27,349 nucleotides of DNA from assembly GCF_000220395.1 (NCBI RefSeq), contig NW_004087600.1:1-27349 (forward strand), read 5' to 3'. A program made the position numbers and the translations under genes. Source of the stretch: Ichthyophthirius multifiliis (taxonomy: Eukaryota > Ciliophora > Oligohymenophorea > Hymenostomatida). Each line of letters opens with the position of its first letter. Position 1 is the first letter of the stretch. The notes under the pieces are model-generated. The model was given only the letters and a program-made list of their open reading frames with translations, made no database searches and had not been told where the DNA came from. Shown here one piece after another: positions 1 to 11,389 of this stretch.

Positions 1-424
1 ATATATATATATATATATATAAATATTTATATTTTTATATATTTATACTTTTAAATCAGCTCCTGCACAAAAAATACCTGGAATTTTACTTTTTAAAATA
101 CCTACCCTTATTTCTTAGTTATTATTTACTTATTCTATTATTTCTTTTAACTTTTTTTATATCTTTTATATATTTTATAATTTTTTTATTACTTCCTAAA
201 CTAATTATTTAGATAATGCATTTCTTTTTTAGTAATTATTTAACTCAATAATTGAAATTCCTATTTTTTTTATTTTATTTATTTATTAACAAAAACCTTT
301 ATGTTTTCCTTCTAAATGTTAAATTGTACATTATCTCTATTTTTTATTTAATTTTTATTATTATTTATATATTTTATACTTATTATGCTATACAAAATCC
401 TCTTCTAATAAATTATAATAACAT
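1..424 (-). CDS. Mitochondrial enoyl-CoA hydratase/isomerase family protein (AUH-like), 5' part, runs off the left edge
   Basis: Crotonase-fold enzyme hydrating (methylglutaconyl/enoyl)-CoA in mitochondrial fatty-acid or leucine breakdown (family knowledge). Coding exons read leftward: 424-380, 336-297, 260-193 and 162-49; introns 379-337, 296-261 and 192-163 all have GT...AG ends with matching phases, and a further donor begins at 48, so the rest lies outside the window. The 89 visible residues start MLLQFIRRGFCIAQQ, an Arg-bearing hydrophobic N-terminus like a mitochondrial presequence. They continue through the family's NALSKQLV helix to the oxyanion-hole motif IPGIFCAGADLK, which closely matches the PGIFCAGADLK of AUH. 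Catalytic Glu residues would lie beyond the edge. Whether it is AUH, ECHDC2 or a generic ECH cannot be settled from this fragment. No frame break. It is the left-most of three minus-strand genes. Confidence 0.85.
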
Positions 425-550
425 TTTATTTGATATATATATATATATATATATTTATTTTATTAAAATTAAAATGTTTTTTATTAAATAAATATAAACT
501 ATTTTTAATTAGAAAATTATGTAAAAATATATTTATAAATATCTATATTT
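425..550. other. Spacer between AUH-like gene and BLOC1S1
   Basis: About 126 bp of A/T-rich sequence with a short (TA)n run near 435-453. It is the upstream region of the AUH-like gene and the 3' flank of BLOC1S1. No further gene seen. Confidence 0.6.
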
Positions 551-1167
551 TCAAAAGAAATAGTAAAATAATAATAATAATGTATATAAATATAAAATAA
601 AAATCTTGTATATATATATATATAAATTTATAATTATTTTAAAAAAATTATCAATTTATTTATTATTATGTTTAGTCCTTTCTTTTTTCTATTCTAAACT
701 TTAAACTAAAGTTTTGAAATCATTTTCAATAACATTTGACCAATTAACCACATCACCTAATTCCTAAAAAATAAAATCATAAATTATTAATATAAAAAAA
801 TACTTTTAATTAATTATTTAAACTATCATATAAAGAATGCCAAGATTAAATTTCTTTATAAAATTTTGTAATTTCTTATTTTAAATCTTTAGTTTCTTTT
901 TCGATAATATTTTAATTTGTATGTAATATTTAAACATCCTTTATAATATTAAAAATAATTATAATCATTTTTAAAAAATATAAAATATACAGTATTAATT
1001 CCAAAAAGAATTTATTTTGTTAATGGTTCTGATATGTTTTTTATTTCTTTTTTCAATAAATCTATTAAATTAAAAAAAATTAATTTTAATTTTTTAAAAA
1101 TAAAACCATTTTCTTTATCAACAGTTTTTTTAGATTTTTCATATTCTTTAATTAAATTATCAAACAT
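551..1167 (-). CDS. BLOC1S1: BLOC-1 subunit 1 / GCN5L1 homologue
   Basis: Small helical subunit of the BLOC-1/BORC complexes, which act in lysosome-related organelle biogenesis and lysosome positioning (family knowledge). Exons 1167-991, 938-804 and 763-551; introns 990-939 (52 nt) and 803-764 (40 nt), both phase 0 with GT...AG ends. The start is the ATG at 1167, giving MFDNLIKEYEKSKK, which aligns with the LLKEHQ start of the animal protein. The middle exon is a heptad-like helix containing EKETKDLKQEITKF. The last exon opens with the family signature ELGDVVNWSNVIENDF, matching animal E(I/L)GDVENWARSIE-D. The core ends near ERTKHNNK; the remaining roughly 35 codons to TGA at 553-551 run through low-complexity A/T sequence and may be tail, or an unrecognised intron may end the gene sooner. 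Total 174 residues versus about 125-153 in animals. Confidence 0.87.
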
Positions 1168-1592
1168 TTATTTATGTTTTTATTAATAATATGTTTTAAT
1201 AGAAAAGTAAAAAAAAAAATAATAAATAATTATATATATATATATATTTATATTCATATTTATTTATATATATAATTTTTTGTAAAAAATTTATATATTT
1301 TTTGACTTATATTTAAGAAATATTTCTAGTAAATTATAATCTATCTTTATTTGCTGTAAAAATTATTTAATTAAAAAGGTTATTTAATAAAAAGATATAT
1401 TATTATCAAATTAAAAATAAATATTTATATTTATATTATATTTTTAAAATATATTTATATATTTTTTATTTACATATATTTTAATTTTTCTACCTTTTTT
1501 ATTTTTCTTTTTATAATATTTAAATTTAATTATATTTAAAATACTGAATAATTTAAAAACTAAAAAAAAAATTATATATATATTTAATAAAT
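1168..1592. other. Intergenic A/T-rich spacer
   Basis: 425 bp upstream of BLOC1S1 and downstream of the PX gene (both minus strand). Contains a (TA)n run near 1231-1247 and T/A homopolymers. No coding stretch was recognised in any frame. It presumably holds the BLOC1S1 promoter. Confidence 0.55.
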
Positions 1593-2810
1593 TCAAGTTT
1601 CAATATATTCTACATTTAATTTTTCTTCCTTAATACTAGGCAATATATTTTTTAGTAATTTGTTTCCTGTTTTAAATTTCGATTTTTTTTTATTTTTAAT
1701 CAGAGGTGAATTTCTTTCATCATTTAAATTTTATTAAAATATTTATTCTCCTTAATCTCCATATATTTCATTCATTTTTTAAAGTAATTATTATTTTAAT
1801 TAAACATTATCCATATTAAGACCTTATTTTCTTGCTTTTTCAATTAATTCATGGGCTTACTTTTTAATATTTTCTTACTTTTTTATTATAAAAATTAAAA
1901 CATAATTAAAAAAAATTACTTATTATTTAATTTTTTTAATTTCCTCTTCTTTTTTAAACTATAAATACGAATTTTTCGAATCTTCCAAAAAATATTTTAC
2001 ATATTCATTTTCTAAAACTTCCTCTTATTAAAATGCATTATTTAAATACATTTAGAGCTAAATCCTTCTTTTTTCAATTGAATCTGGATCTTCATTTGTA
2101 ATCCCAAACAACTTTCTAGATGGAAAGTTAATTAAATATTTTTTCAATCCATTATTAATTAAATTTTCATGGAATCTCTTAAGGGCAGAATACCTAATTT
2201 TATGGGTCCAATTTTCCTCGTTATTGTTTTTCGTAAATTCAATAAAAAATAAATGGTGTCTTCTATATATGTGTATCTTTCAATTTTGACACTTATTTTA
2301 TTCTATGTTTATTATAATAAATCCTATTATAGCAATATTTTTTTTCATTTTCAATTTAATTAATAAACCTACCCATAAAATATCCATTTTTAGCCTCCAA
2401 ATCTTCAACACTTAATGCTATAGAATTTTCTCTTCGATTTTGTAATTATTTCCTTTGTAAAGGTAAAAGTTCTTTTATAATATCCAAAGAATGCAATTTG
2501 TTAATTTTTAATAGTTCTTTAAAATATAAATGGGGCTCCTATCTACGAGTTTCTATTTAATTAATGTTTTTGTTTGTTTTTTATATTAAATGCCTTCCAG
2601 GAAATATAGGCAAATATATTTCCAATCGAAATTCTTTTATTTTTTTTCCAATTTTTCGTGCATATCCCTTAAATCTGAATATCTTTTTCGGAAAGTAAGA
2701 ACAGATTAAAATTATTTATTTATTATTATAATATAATATAGTATCTTATTATTTTTAATTTGTCTGTATATAGGAATTTAGACATCATATGTAATTTAAT
2801 ATTAATTCAT
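1593..2810 (-). CDS. Tandem PX-domain protein (sorting-nexin-like)
   Basis: PX domains bind phosphoinositides, usually PI3P on endosomes (family knowledge). Two are readable. PX1, about residues 5-120, has DVQIPIYRQ, the basic RKRYSDLRDMHEKL, the loop LPIFPGRHLI and ETRR. PX2, about 172-278, has ISVKIERYTYIED, KIRYSALKRFHENL, INFPSRKLFG and IEKRR, ending in YFLED. A charged Gln/Lys-rich tail of about 110 residues with predicted helix follows and ends IKEEKLNVEYIET, TGA at 1595-1593. Start is the ATG at 2810 just before PX1 strand 1. One phase-0 intron, 1919-1878. The frame must change by -1 at T8 2640-2647, T8 2338-2345 and A6 2244-2249; both flanks of each are clean PX sequence, so base undercalls are more likely than decay. 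No BAR, kinase or membrane segment seen. Confidence 0.9.
1878..1919 (-). other. 42-nt intron in the PX gene, multiple of three and without TGA
   Basis: GT at 1919-1918, AG at 1879-1878, phase 0. Its retention would insert 14 residues (hydrophobic, with two Gln from TAA) without breaking the frame. Removal joins the KKIKQQ and QENIKKQAHEL stretches of the tail. Confidence 0.6.
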
Positions 2811-2885
2811 TAATTTATAATTTTAAGAAATATGTATTAATATAAAAAAAATAATTAATTAAAATAAATAAAAATATATGAATAA

Positions 2886-2889
<4 letters not shown>

Positions 2890-2943
<54 letters not shown>
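2890..2943. repeat. (TA)n dinucleotide tract
   Basis: Uninterrupted TA repeat of about 54 bp in the upstream region of the PX gene. Such tracts in this window fall only in intergenic DNA and introns. Confidence 0.95.
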
Positions 2944-2947
<4 letters not shown>

Positions 2948-3485
2948 TTATTTATATATGTTTATGTATTTATTTTCTATTTAATTATTTATAATTAATT
3001 TTTAATTTATTTTAATTAATTTATTAAAATTATAATAAACTAAATATATAGAATAAATAAACAAAAATTAATATTTTTTATTTATAATTTATACAATTTC
3101 ATTTTTTATATATTAATATCTATTTTTCATTTTTTTTATTTTATATTCTTTTTATTCTAAAATTTAATTTATATAAATAATTTATTACTTAAAAGATATT
3201 TTAAAGTATATTTGTAAAATAAAAGATCATTTATTAAATAAAACAAAATTTATTATTACTTTTAATAATATATAAAAGTTTATGTTTAGTAATAAAAAAA
3301 ATAAAATTTTACTTTATATAAGTATATTAAAAATAAAAATAATTAACTAAAAATAAAATATTATATCTATATAAATATAAAAAAAATATATAAACTTTAA
3401 TAATAAATATATATTTAAACATTCTTTTAAATAGAAATAATTTTTTATTTAAAATAAAAAATAAAAAATAAAATATATATATATT

Positions 3486-3493
<8 letters not shown>

Positions 3494-3538
<45 letters not shown>
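3494..3538. repeat. (TA)n dinucleotide tract
   Basis: Roughly 45 bp of perfect TA repeat, flanked by shorter imperfect TA/TTTA blocks from 3475. It lies in the divergent spacer upstream of NOT4. Confidence 0.95.
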
Positions 3539-3545
<7 letters not shown>

Positions 3546-3954
3546 CTATTTAATTTTTAATTAAAAGTAGTATTAAATAATTATGAAAAACATAAACTAT
3601 TATATTACTTTGATAAAAATCCTTAAAAAACTATATTTAAGTTATATTTGACATTTCTTAATATATATTATTAATATAATAAAAGACTAAAATATATTTA
3701 TTTCAAACATTTTTTAATTATTAATGTTTTTTATGAATTTTTTAATAAAAAAGCATAATTTTTATATGAATTATCAATAAATAAGAAATATTTTTTTCTC
3801 AAACATAAAAAAAATATAATTTATAATTTTTTGTTTATACTTATTAATAATTTTATGAGTAAAAATTAGTAAATAAATAATAAAATAAAAAGAAATCTAT
3901 TATAAATAAAAAAAAATAACAATACTATAATATAAAAAAAAATTAAGTAGTCTT

Positions 3955-6689
3955 ATGTAATCAAAACCAATCAAGTAAATAAAAAGTAATAAAAAAAATA
4001 AAACATTTTAACAAAAAAATTATTGAAAATTTAAAATATTTTATAAAAATTCAACAACATATATAATAATCCATTTTATTATTATTATTATTTTTATCTT
4101 TATTTATTTATTTTTTAAAAAAAGAAATAAGTTGTTAATATTGCAATGGTAAATTTGAAGTTGATAATTGTTATTAATGTCACAAATGTAGTTAATAAGT
4201 AAAAATTCTTTAATATATTTAATTTTTATAAATTAAATAAAAGATGTGTTGGGATTGTTATGATGAATATTACGAAGAAGATCCATATTGTCCAGCGTGT
4301 TAAGCAGAACTCTAATCTGATTATGAAGAAGAGTTATAATAATAGAATACGATATATTTATATATAAATATTATTTATATATAGAACTCCACCAAAAAAA
4401 GTAGTTCCAAAAAGAGTAAGTCCTGGACCAAGTATTAATAATATAAATAATAATAATATTATAAATGGTAATAGTGGTAATAATTAGAAAAAATACAATA
4501 ATAGTTATAATAATTATTCTTATGGAGAATTATAAAAAGTACGTGTTATTAAAAAAAACTTGGTATATGTAATTGGATTATCACCAGAAATATCTAATTA
4601 AGATGTAAAAATAAAAAAACAAAATAATAATTATTGTAATATAAATATATAAATATTTTAATTTTTAAAATAATTTGATAAAATTATATAAAAATAATAA
4701 AAAATAACAAAATTATATAAATGTAAATATATATATATATATATATTTTGTATTATTCATCTTACATATTTTTTAAGTATATAATATTAATATTTAATTA
4801 TTAAATTAAATATACTTTATTTTTAAAATGTAAATATATTTTTATATATATAAAATAAATAAATAGACTTTAATGAAAAAAGAATATTTTGGTTAATACG
4901 GAAAAATAACTAAAATAGTTGTAAATACTTCCAAAGCATATAACCCCCAAGGCCCTAATGGTCCTTCGTATTCTGCTTATATAACATTTTAATCGGAAAA
5001 AGAGGCTTCAATGGCTATATTAGTACAATAAAACAAAATATAAATATAAATATAAATATAAATATAAATATATAAATATAAATATAAATATAAATATATA
5101 AATATAAATATAAATATATATGTAAAGGGTATAGAAGAATATTGTATAAACGATAGAATAATAAGAGCTTCATATGGAACAACAAAATATTGTGTTTAAT
5201 TTTTAAAATAATAAGAATGCCCAAATTTATAAGATTGCTTATATTTACATTAATTCGAAAACGATAAAGACTGTTTTTGTAAAGACGACCAAATTTCAAA
5301 TAAAAATATTTTTATTGATTAATAAAGACTAGCAATAAAAAATATACAAAAATATGTCCCTGATTTGATAAAATTAAGAGCCTAACCAACTACATATACC
5401 CCAGTATTGCCCTCTCCTTAAATGGTAATAGAAAAATTAATAGAATAGGATGTAATTGACCTTACAATAACAAATTAAGTCCCATAAACACTAACATAGT
5501 AATAATAACAATCTTAATAACCTCAATAAACTCAATAACCTCAACAATAAGTATAATAAATATAAGTTTAATAACTATAATAATAAGAATAATAGGTTGT
5601 AGTTGATAAATAATAGGGTTTTAGTTTTTTTTTTAAAAAAAAAAATATATATGTATTATTTAATATTTATATTTTTTTATTTTTATTAAGAAAAATAAGT
5701 AACTAAAGAAATTTCTATTGAGAAAAAAGAAGAGAAGAAAAAAATTTAAAATAATGTGCCATTAATAGACCAGTGGGATATGGATGTTTCTATAACATCT
5801 GATTTTCCTATAAAAAAAGAAGAAAAAATAACAAATAAATAAATAATACTTTAATAAAATAATACATAATAGAATATTATAGAAAAGAAAAAAGAATAAA
5901 CAATTGAATAATAACAATAAATTATAAAAAAAAATGAATAAAAATTAGAAAAAAATATAAATAAAATCAGTAAAAATTAAAGCGAAGATTTTAAATTATA
6001 AGATGATTTAAATAAAATTATTTCCAATTAAAATTTCATATAATAAAATATAGAGAATAATATTTTAGTTAAATAATGATATAAAATAAAAAAATATATA
6101 TGAAAAAGAAGATGTCTTACAATATAAATATATATAAGATATCAAATAAAAAAAGAATAAAAATATTACATAAAAAGTTGAAAAATAAAATAAAAGCATC
6201 GAAAATACAGATAATGAAATAATGAAAAAACTCATTACTAGACAATTATATAAAAAATCCTCAATATTTTCATTTGCTTAATAAGAAAATATAAATATAT
6301 AAAATGGAATTGATATAATAAAAACAATAATATAATGCGATTTTATAAATTTAACAAAAAGTATAAATTATTAATATTATAAAATAAATTTATATAATAA
6401 TAAATATTAAATTTATATAAAAATGAATTTATATAAATAAATAATAAAAAATATTAAAACATATATATAAAAAAATATATAAATAAATATATATAAATGA
6501 ATATAAAAAAATATAATTATATATAACTGTAAATAAATATATTTTAATGTATATAATTTTATAATTATATCTATTAAAAAATATAAATATATATATAAAT
6601 ATAATATATATATGAATATTTAAATATTGGTAAATTATAAATATATTTATATTTATTTTATATAATCCTTTATTTTTATAGACATGTGA
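3955..6689 (+). CDS. CNOT4: CCR4-NOT subunit 4, RING E3 ubiquitin ligase (NOT4/CNOT4)
   Basis: E3 ligase of the CCR4-NOT deadenylase, acting in mRNA decay and ribosome quality control (family knowledge). Exons: 3955-3974, 4132-4198, 4244-4332, 4385-4604, 4867-5022, 5128-5617, 5691-6067, then probably 6156-6360 and 6682-6689. All earlier junctions are GT...AG with agreeing phases. Order: RING, residues 8-48 (CQYC, CHKC, CWDC, CPAC, a C4C4 pattern); basic Asn-rich linker; RRM, about 113-200, with KNLVYVIGLSPE, YFGQYGKITKIVV, GPSYSAYITF and IIRASYGTTKYC; CCCH finger, C206-x8-C-x5-C-x3-H225; then a Gln/Lys-rich tail with LIDQWDMDVS and SSIFSFAQQEN. Start: the ATG at 3955 puts six residues before the RING, as in animals. 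The first-exon junction and the last two introns (6068-6155, 6361-6681) are the uncertain parts. In-frame TGA at 6077-6079 is the alternative end. Confidence 0.93.
5023..5127 (+). repeat. (TAAATA)n-rich 105-nt intron inside the NOT4 RRM
   Basis: GT at 5023 and AG at 5126-5127, phase 0; 5037-5120 is nearly pure TAAATA repeat. Removing it joins ASMAIL to GIEEYCINDR, giving exactly the helix-2 to strand-4 length of the animal NOT4 RRM (AIQ-C-VNNVVVDGR). It has no TGA and is a multiple of three, so unspliced RNA would stay open and encode an Ile/Gln then Tyr/Lys then Ile/Asn repeat insert. Confidence 0.8.
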
Positions 6690-6983
6690 TCTGTTCAATG
6701 AAAAAAATTAAAATTTAATAAAATTAAATATAAAAAATACTAAAATTTATATATTGTTGATATATTAATAAAAATATATAAACATTATTTAAATTTTTAA
6801 TAAATAAAACATATATATATATATATAAAAACAACTATTTATTTAATTACTTTTTAAAATTATATATGAAATATATTAAACCTTTTTATAAAAAATAAAA
6901 TAACGAAATATTAATATTAAATAAAAAATATATAGTTCAAAAATATAGTACAACAATAAAATATAAAAATATAAGCTAAGATT
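6690..6983. other. Spacer between NOT4 and the WD40 gene
   Basis: 294 bp of A/T-rich sequence with a TA run at about 6810-6827. It is the presumed 3' end of NOT4 and promoter of the WD40 gene. No coding stretch recognised. Confidence 0.5.
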
Positions 6984-9900
6984 ATGATATAGACTTCATA
7001 AAATTAAAATAATCTTTTATAATCTATAAAAGTATTAAACAAAGAAGATGTAAATAAATTAGTCAAATAAATCACATTATATAAGGAAGAAGACTCAAAA
7101 TAATATTTATATGATATATACAATATAGATTATTTAATATATTTAATGGATAAAGAAAAAATAAACATAATAAAACAAAAATTTGATTAATTCGATAAAA
7201 AAGGAGTAGATATAGTGGAATTTCTTAGAATTCTTTTAAATTCATTTGAATTAAAAAATTAAGAAATACTATATTTTAGTCTTGCAGTAATTGATTTATT
7301 TAAAGAAATTTCAGAAAAAAGAGGCCTTCCATAATTTATAGTATTTAGTGACTTGACAGAATATATATGTGATGTAAAACTAAATATAAATATGTTAAAT
7401 ATATATAAATATATATATAAATAAATATTTAATTATATATATATATATTAAATTTATATTTAATATTTTTATATTTAATATTTATCTATATATTTTAATT
7501 ATATATACAAAAATAAGTATTTTGTTGATAAAAATATTACTACATATTTATTACCAACTGTAAAAATGCCTGAATAGAAAAAATATAAACTACAAAATTA
7601 ATAAATAAGACATATAGATATTAATCCTTCAAAAATATATGGAAAAAATGAAGAAGGAATTCGTAGTCTTTTGCCGAATACGCTTATAACAAATTCCTAA
7701 AAAAACAATAATTATAACATTATTATGTATATAAAAACATTCTTAAATAAACTATAAAAAAATATATTAAAATTTATTTTTAAAAATAATATTAGAGTTA
7801 ATGATAAAATTTAAAATAATTAAGAAAAATATTTAATAAATATAATATAAAATAAATTAAAATATAATATAAATATATACATATATATATAAATATATAT
7901 ATATTTATATATATAAATTATATATTTAGGGGTTATTATTCTGAAGATTTGAAACGAATCATTATATTAAATTCTTTAACAAATTATATAAGTATATATA
8001 CATTAAATTGTAAACTTGCTTAAAAAATATCTTTAACAAATTCAAAAGAAAAAGATTCTATTATAATGGCTTTTGCTTATTCTGAATAATAATAAAGAGT
8101 TATAAAAAAAAATATAAAAAATTAGAAATATACATAAAAAATATATATATATATATATAAAACATATATTGTTAGATTGGAGCCTGTTTAAAAGATGTTT
8201 CATTAGCATTTTGGGATAAATAAGGCGATTTTTAATCTTAAAAAAATTTTAGTATTAGTAATTTTACTACTGAATATTAAATAAATATATGGTACTTACC
8301 TTCATATAAATACTGGATAACTACCGATAAATAAAACTGTATAAATATATGGGACATAGATAACGAGAAGTTATATTAATAATTAAAGCCTTAAAACATC
8401 TAAGATACAATAATAAACATAATAGAAATTTCTCATCTTCGTTTAGTTGCTGTCGGTTCTTCTGATAAGAAAATAACAATATGGAATTTTAAAAAGTTCA
8501 TCTAAATATTGTAAATACCTTTAAATCCTTAAGGAATCCATCATATAGTATACAATTATCATTTTCAATGTATTTTAACCTGCGGGTACGAAAACAGTAT
8601 TTCCATATTTAAAATAAACCCTTAATTTTTCGATTTCGATGAGATCGGTAAATTAATAGGACATTCCTCAATGGTCACTTCATTTTAAATAATTCCTGAA
8701 AACCCTATGGTAGTATCCTCAGATGATAATGGAATAATTAAGATCTGGGACATTCGATCACTGAAATGCTTACAAACAATCGAAATAATGACTAAATCTA
8801 GCATAACAAACATCCTATATATAGAATCAAAGAACTCCTTATGTTTCCTAAACGCCCGTCTTAATATAATGAAATTCGACGAATGCAAGACAAAAAATAC
8901 CGAAGAATTCTACCCCATAAAAATCGACTATAATTCCTACAAAAAGCACATTATAATTTCCACTAGAAAAGATCTAAGATTCCTTGACATAAAAACCGGC
9001 AAAATCCATAAAATATTCACTGGTCTTCTCAGTGATCCTGATACCGAAATTTCCTCATTTTCCCCATTTAATTAATTCCAGTAATTTATTCTTGGAGACC
9101 AAAAAGGACTTCTTTCTTTACACAATATATCCAATGGTGAAATCGTGCAGAATTTAAATTCACATATGTAAGATGTTTCCCATATAAAAATAGACCATTT
9201 GAATAAATTAATAATATCCTCTTCTTTCGATTCTTCTATTCTCCTCCAAAAGCAGACCACGACCTAAAATTTCGAACTCTAAAGATCAATAATAAACGCT
9301 AATTTTAAAAAATAAATCACTCTTTTAGAATTCTCTGTTTTCCATAATATCTTCTTGACCTCTTCCTAGGGAGATAATCGTATTTATGTATATGACTATG
9401 AATACTTTAAGCTTATATCTATAATTTAACTCCAAGAAAATACTGAACCTACATCCTTTTCATTTATAAATGGCTATTAAATATTATTAATTTCAACTAA
9501 TTTTTCCAAAATTTATATTTTGAAATTTCAATTGAAATCCTTTAAAATTTCCTATTAAATTCTAGACGAAATCACAGTAGAAAAAAAAATTATAAATGAA
9601 GATTATTTCTAGTACAAAACTCCTAGACCTTCATTTTCTTAAAAATGTGATTAAAATACTTTTTTTTCTATATAAAAAACGCCAGAAAAATCAATTTTAC
9701 ACCATAATAATTTATAAATGCCTTAAGAATTTTGTACTAGAATTTTAACAGAAACTAAAATAAATCAACTCGAAAAAACAATAACAAAACTCACCCTTTT
9801 TCTCTCTACAAATCTTGGAAAAGTCCTCGTATATACCCCTTCTCCTTCTTTTTTCACTTAACCTCATCTCCCTTCCTCTGCCTAATCTTCCAAACCTAAT

Positions 9901-11215
9901 TATAATGCATTCCGGAATACTTTTGAGGATTTCTTCCACTAAATCAAGTCATTTTGTTTCGTTGAAAATACTTTTTAAATTCCCAACAGTACCTAAGATC
10001 CATTATTCACCCTTTCAAACTCTTTCCATGCACATAAAGAGTCTCTTACATGTTTCTAATTCATAGAGTTAGACCATAAATATATTCTAACGTCCTCTAT
10101 TGACCAATACATCCGTATTTTTACTAAAAAAGGTGAGCTAAAAGCAAGTTTGAACATTAACCATCCAGTTCCAATTTTTTGGGAGATTTAAGAAGAAAAC
10201 ACAAATAATTTAAGAACGAAGCTTTTTTACACTTTGAAAATTTTAAAAATATTACATTAAAAAAATATTTTACAAAACTAAACTTCATTTAGCTATTTTT
10301 AGAAAATCTATAAAAAAATACCTGCTGTATATAATAAAATACTCAGAAAATCGAAAAAATGAGAGATTTATATTCTCCAAGAGACCTTTAATTTGAAAAA
10401 ACAAAGGCTTTTTTTTAAAATGAAATGAGAGGATTTTCCCTAAAATAAATGGAGGCAAAAAAAAGACTCGAAAATTTGACTTTAAATAATTAGGTTTAAA
10501 AAACATAAAATTATGTAGAAATTAATAAATAGAAAAAAAATATTGAAAATATTTTGTTTTTATCAAATAATTTTAGAGAAAAAGTATTATAAAATTAACC
10601 TTTTGGACATGATTTTTCAGCAAAAACATATGAATTATCCAAAAAATTATCAACTTTTGAAATAAATAATTTAAAAAAAAAAGTAATTAAGATCTTAGTG
10701 ATTCTGCACAAAAAAAACAAAAAAAATATGAAAAAATATGGGAATAACAATAAAAAAATGATAAACAATAGGAAAAAAATGAAAATACATAAGAAAAGGA
10801 TGAAAAAATATAATATAAATATGAAAAACATGGAAAAATATAAGAAAATCAAGGAAAAAATGAAAAACATTATAAATCTGAAGATATTTCTTAAAAAAGT
10901 ACAATATAAGCAATATAAGAATTTATAAAAAAAGAAGATTAAAGAATAAAAGATTTTAAATTTTCTAAATTGAAAATGCAGGAATTTAAATTACTTAAAA
11001 GTCGAAATTCATTAGGTGTTTTAGACATAACTAAAGATTAAAATAAAAAAGACAATTTTTAAATTGTTATTAATTCATCAAGATTAAAATCTATAGAAAA
11101 TGTTAAAAATTCAGTTAAAACATATTATCCTTCTCCAAATAAAACTGAAATTCAATTTATATAAAAAAAATAAAAATACAAATAAAAAGAAACTTATTTT
11201 ACTACGAAAAATTGA
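6984..11215 (+). CDS. EF-hand plus WD40-repeat protein, WDR49/WDR64 (CFAP337)-like
   Basis: Large scaffold of a family often found in ciliary axonemes (family knowledge; role inferred). Exons 6984-7373, 7518-7726, 7930-8098 and 8176 onward; introns 144, 203 and 77 nt, with matching phases. ATG at 6984 opens MIQTSQNQNNLLQ. A degenerate EF-hand, DQFDKKGVDIVEF, lies at about 68-80. From about residue 190 at least ten WD-type blades are readable, ending in motifs such as CINIWDID, KITIWNFK, IIKIWDIRS, RIYVYDYE, KVLVYTPS and YIRIFTKKGE, enough for two propellers. A Lys/Gln-rich C-terminal third (EKMRDLYSPRDLQFEK, then charged coiled coil) ends TYFTTKN, TGA at 11213-11215; about 1,270 residues. Frame changes of -1 are needed near A7 10312-10318 (or a 20-nt GT...AG intron, 10327-10346) and at A10 10673-10682. 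Exon 4 up to 10326 is uninterrupted. Confidence 0.85.
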
Positions 11216-11356
11216 TTAAAAAAAAATTAAATAATATAAAAATTAAAAATAATAAAATAAAAAAAAAAAAATTAATTTTTAATAAAATTAAAAATATAAT
11301 AAAAAAATAGTATAAAGTAAAAAAACGATATAATTTATACAATATATATATATATA

Positions 11357-11389
<33 letters not shown>

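Larger units (their letters stand above)
2811..3954. other. 1.1 kb divergent intergenic region
   Basis: Lies between the minus-strand PX gene and plus-strand NOT4, so it should carry both promoters. It consists of A/T sequence with two long (TA)n tracts and many short A or T runs. No coding stretch, RNA gene or G/C-rich island is visible. Confidence 0.6.

Noticed and set aside
1-20. TA repeat at the left end as a possible telomere or chromosome end
   Set aside because: Ciliate telomeres are G4T2 or similar. This is a (TA)n tract in the intron of a gene that continues beyond the edge.
252-491. Plus-strand 79-residue hydrophobic frame
   Set aside because: Shadow of exons 1-3 of the minus-strand AUH-like gene and its introns.
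5015-5299. Minus-strand 94-residue Ile/Tyr-rich frame
   Set aside because: Antisense of the NOT4 RRM and its TAAATA intron.
9745-10066. Overlapping small frames on both strands inside the WD40 gene
   Set aside because: Alternative frames of a long exon whose own frame is continuous under code 6 and shows WD motifs.
10595-10928. Met/Lys/Asn-rich plus frame and Phe-rich minus frames
   Set aside because: Out-of-frame readings of the Lys/Glu-rich tail of the WD40 protein; the true frame reads SNQDLSDSAQKKQKKYEK.
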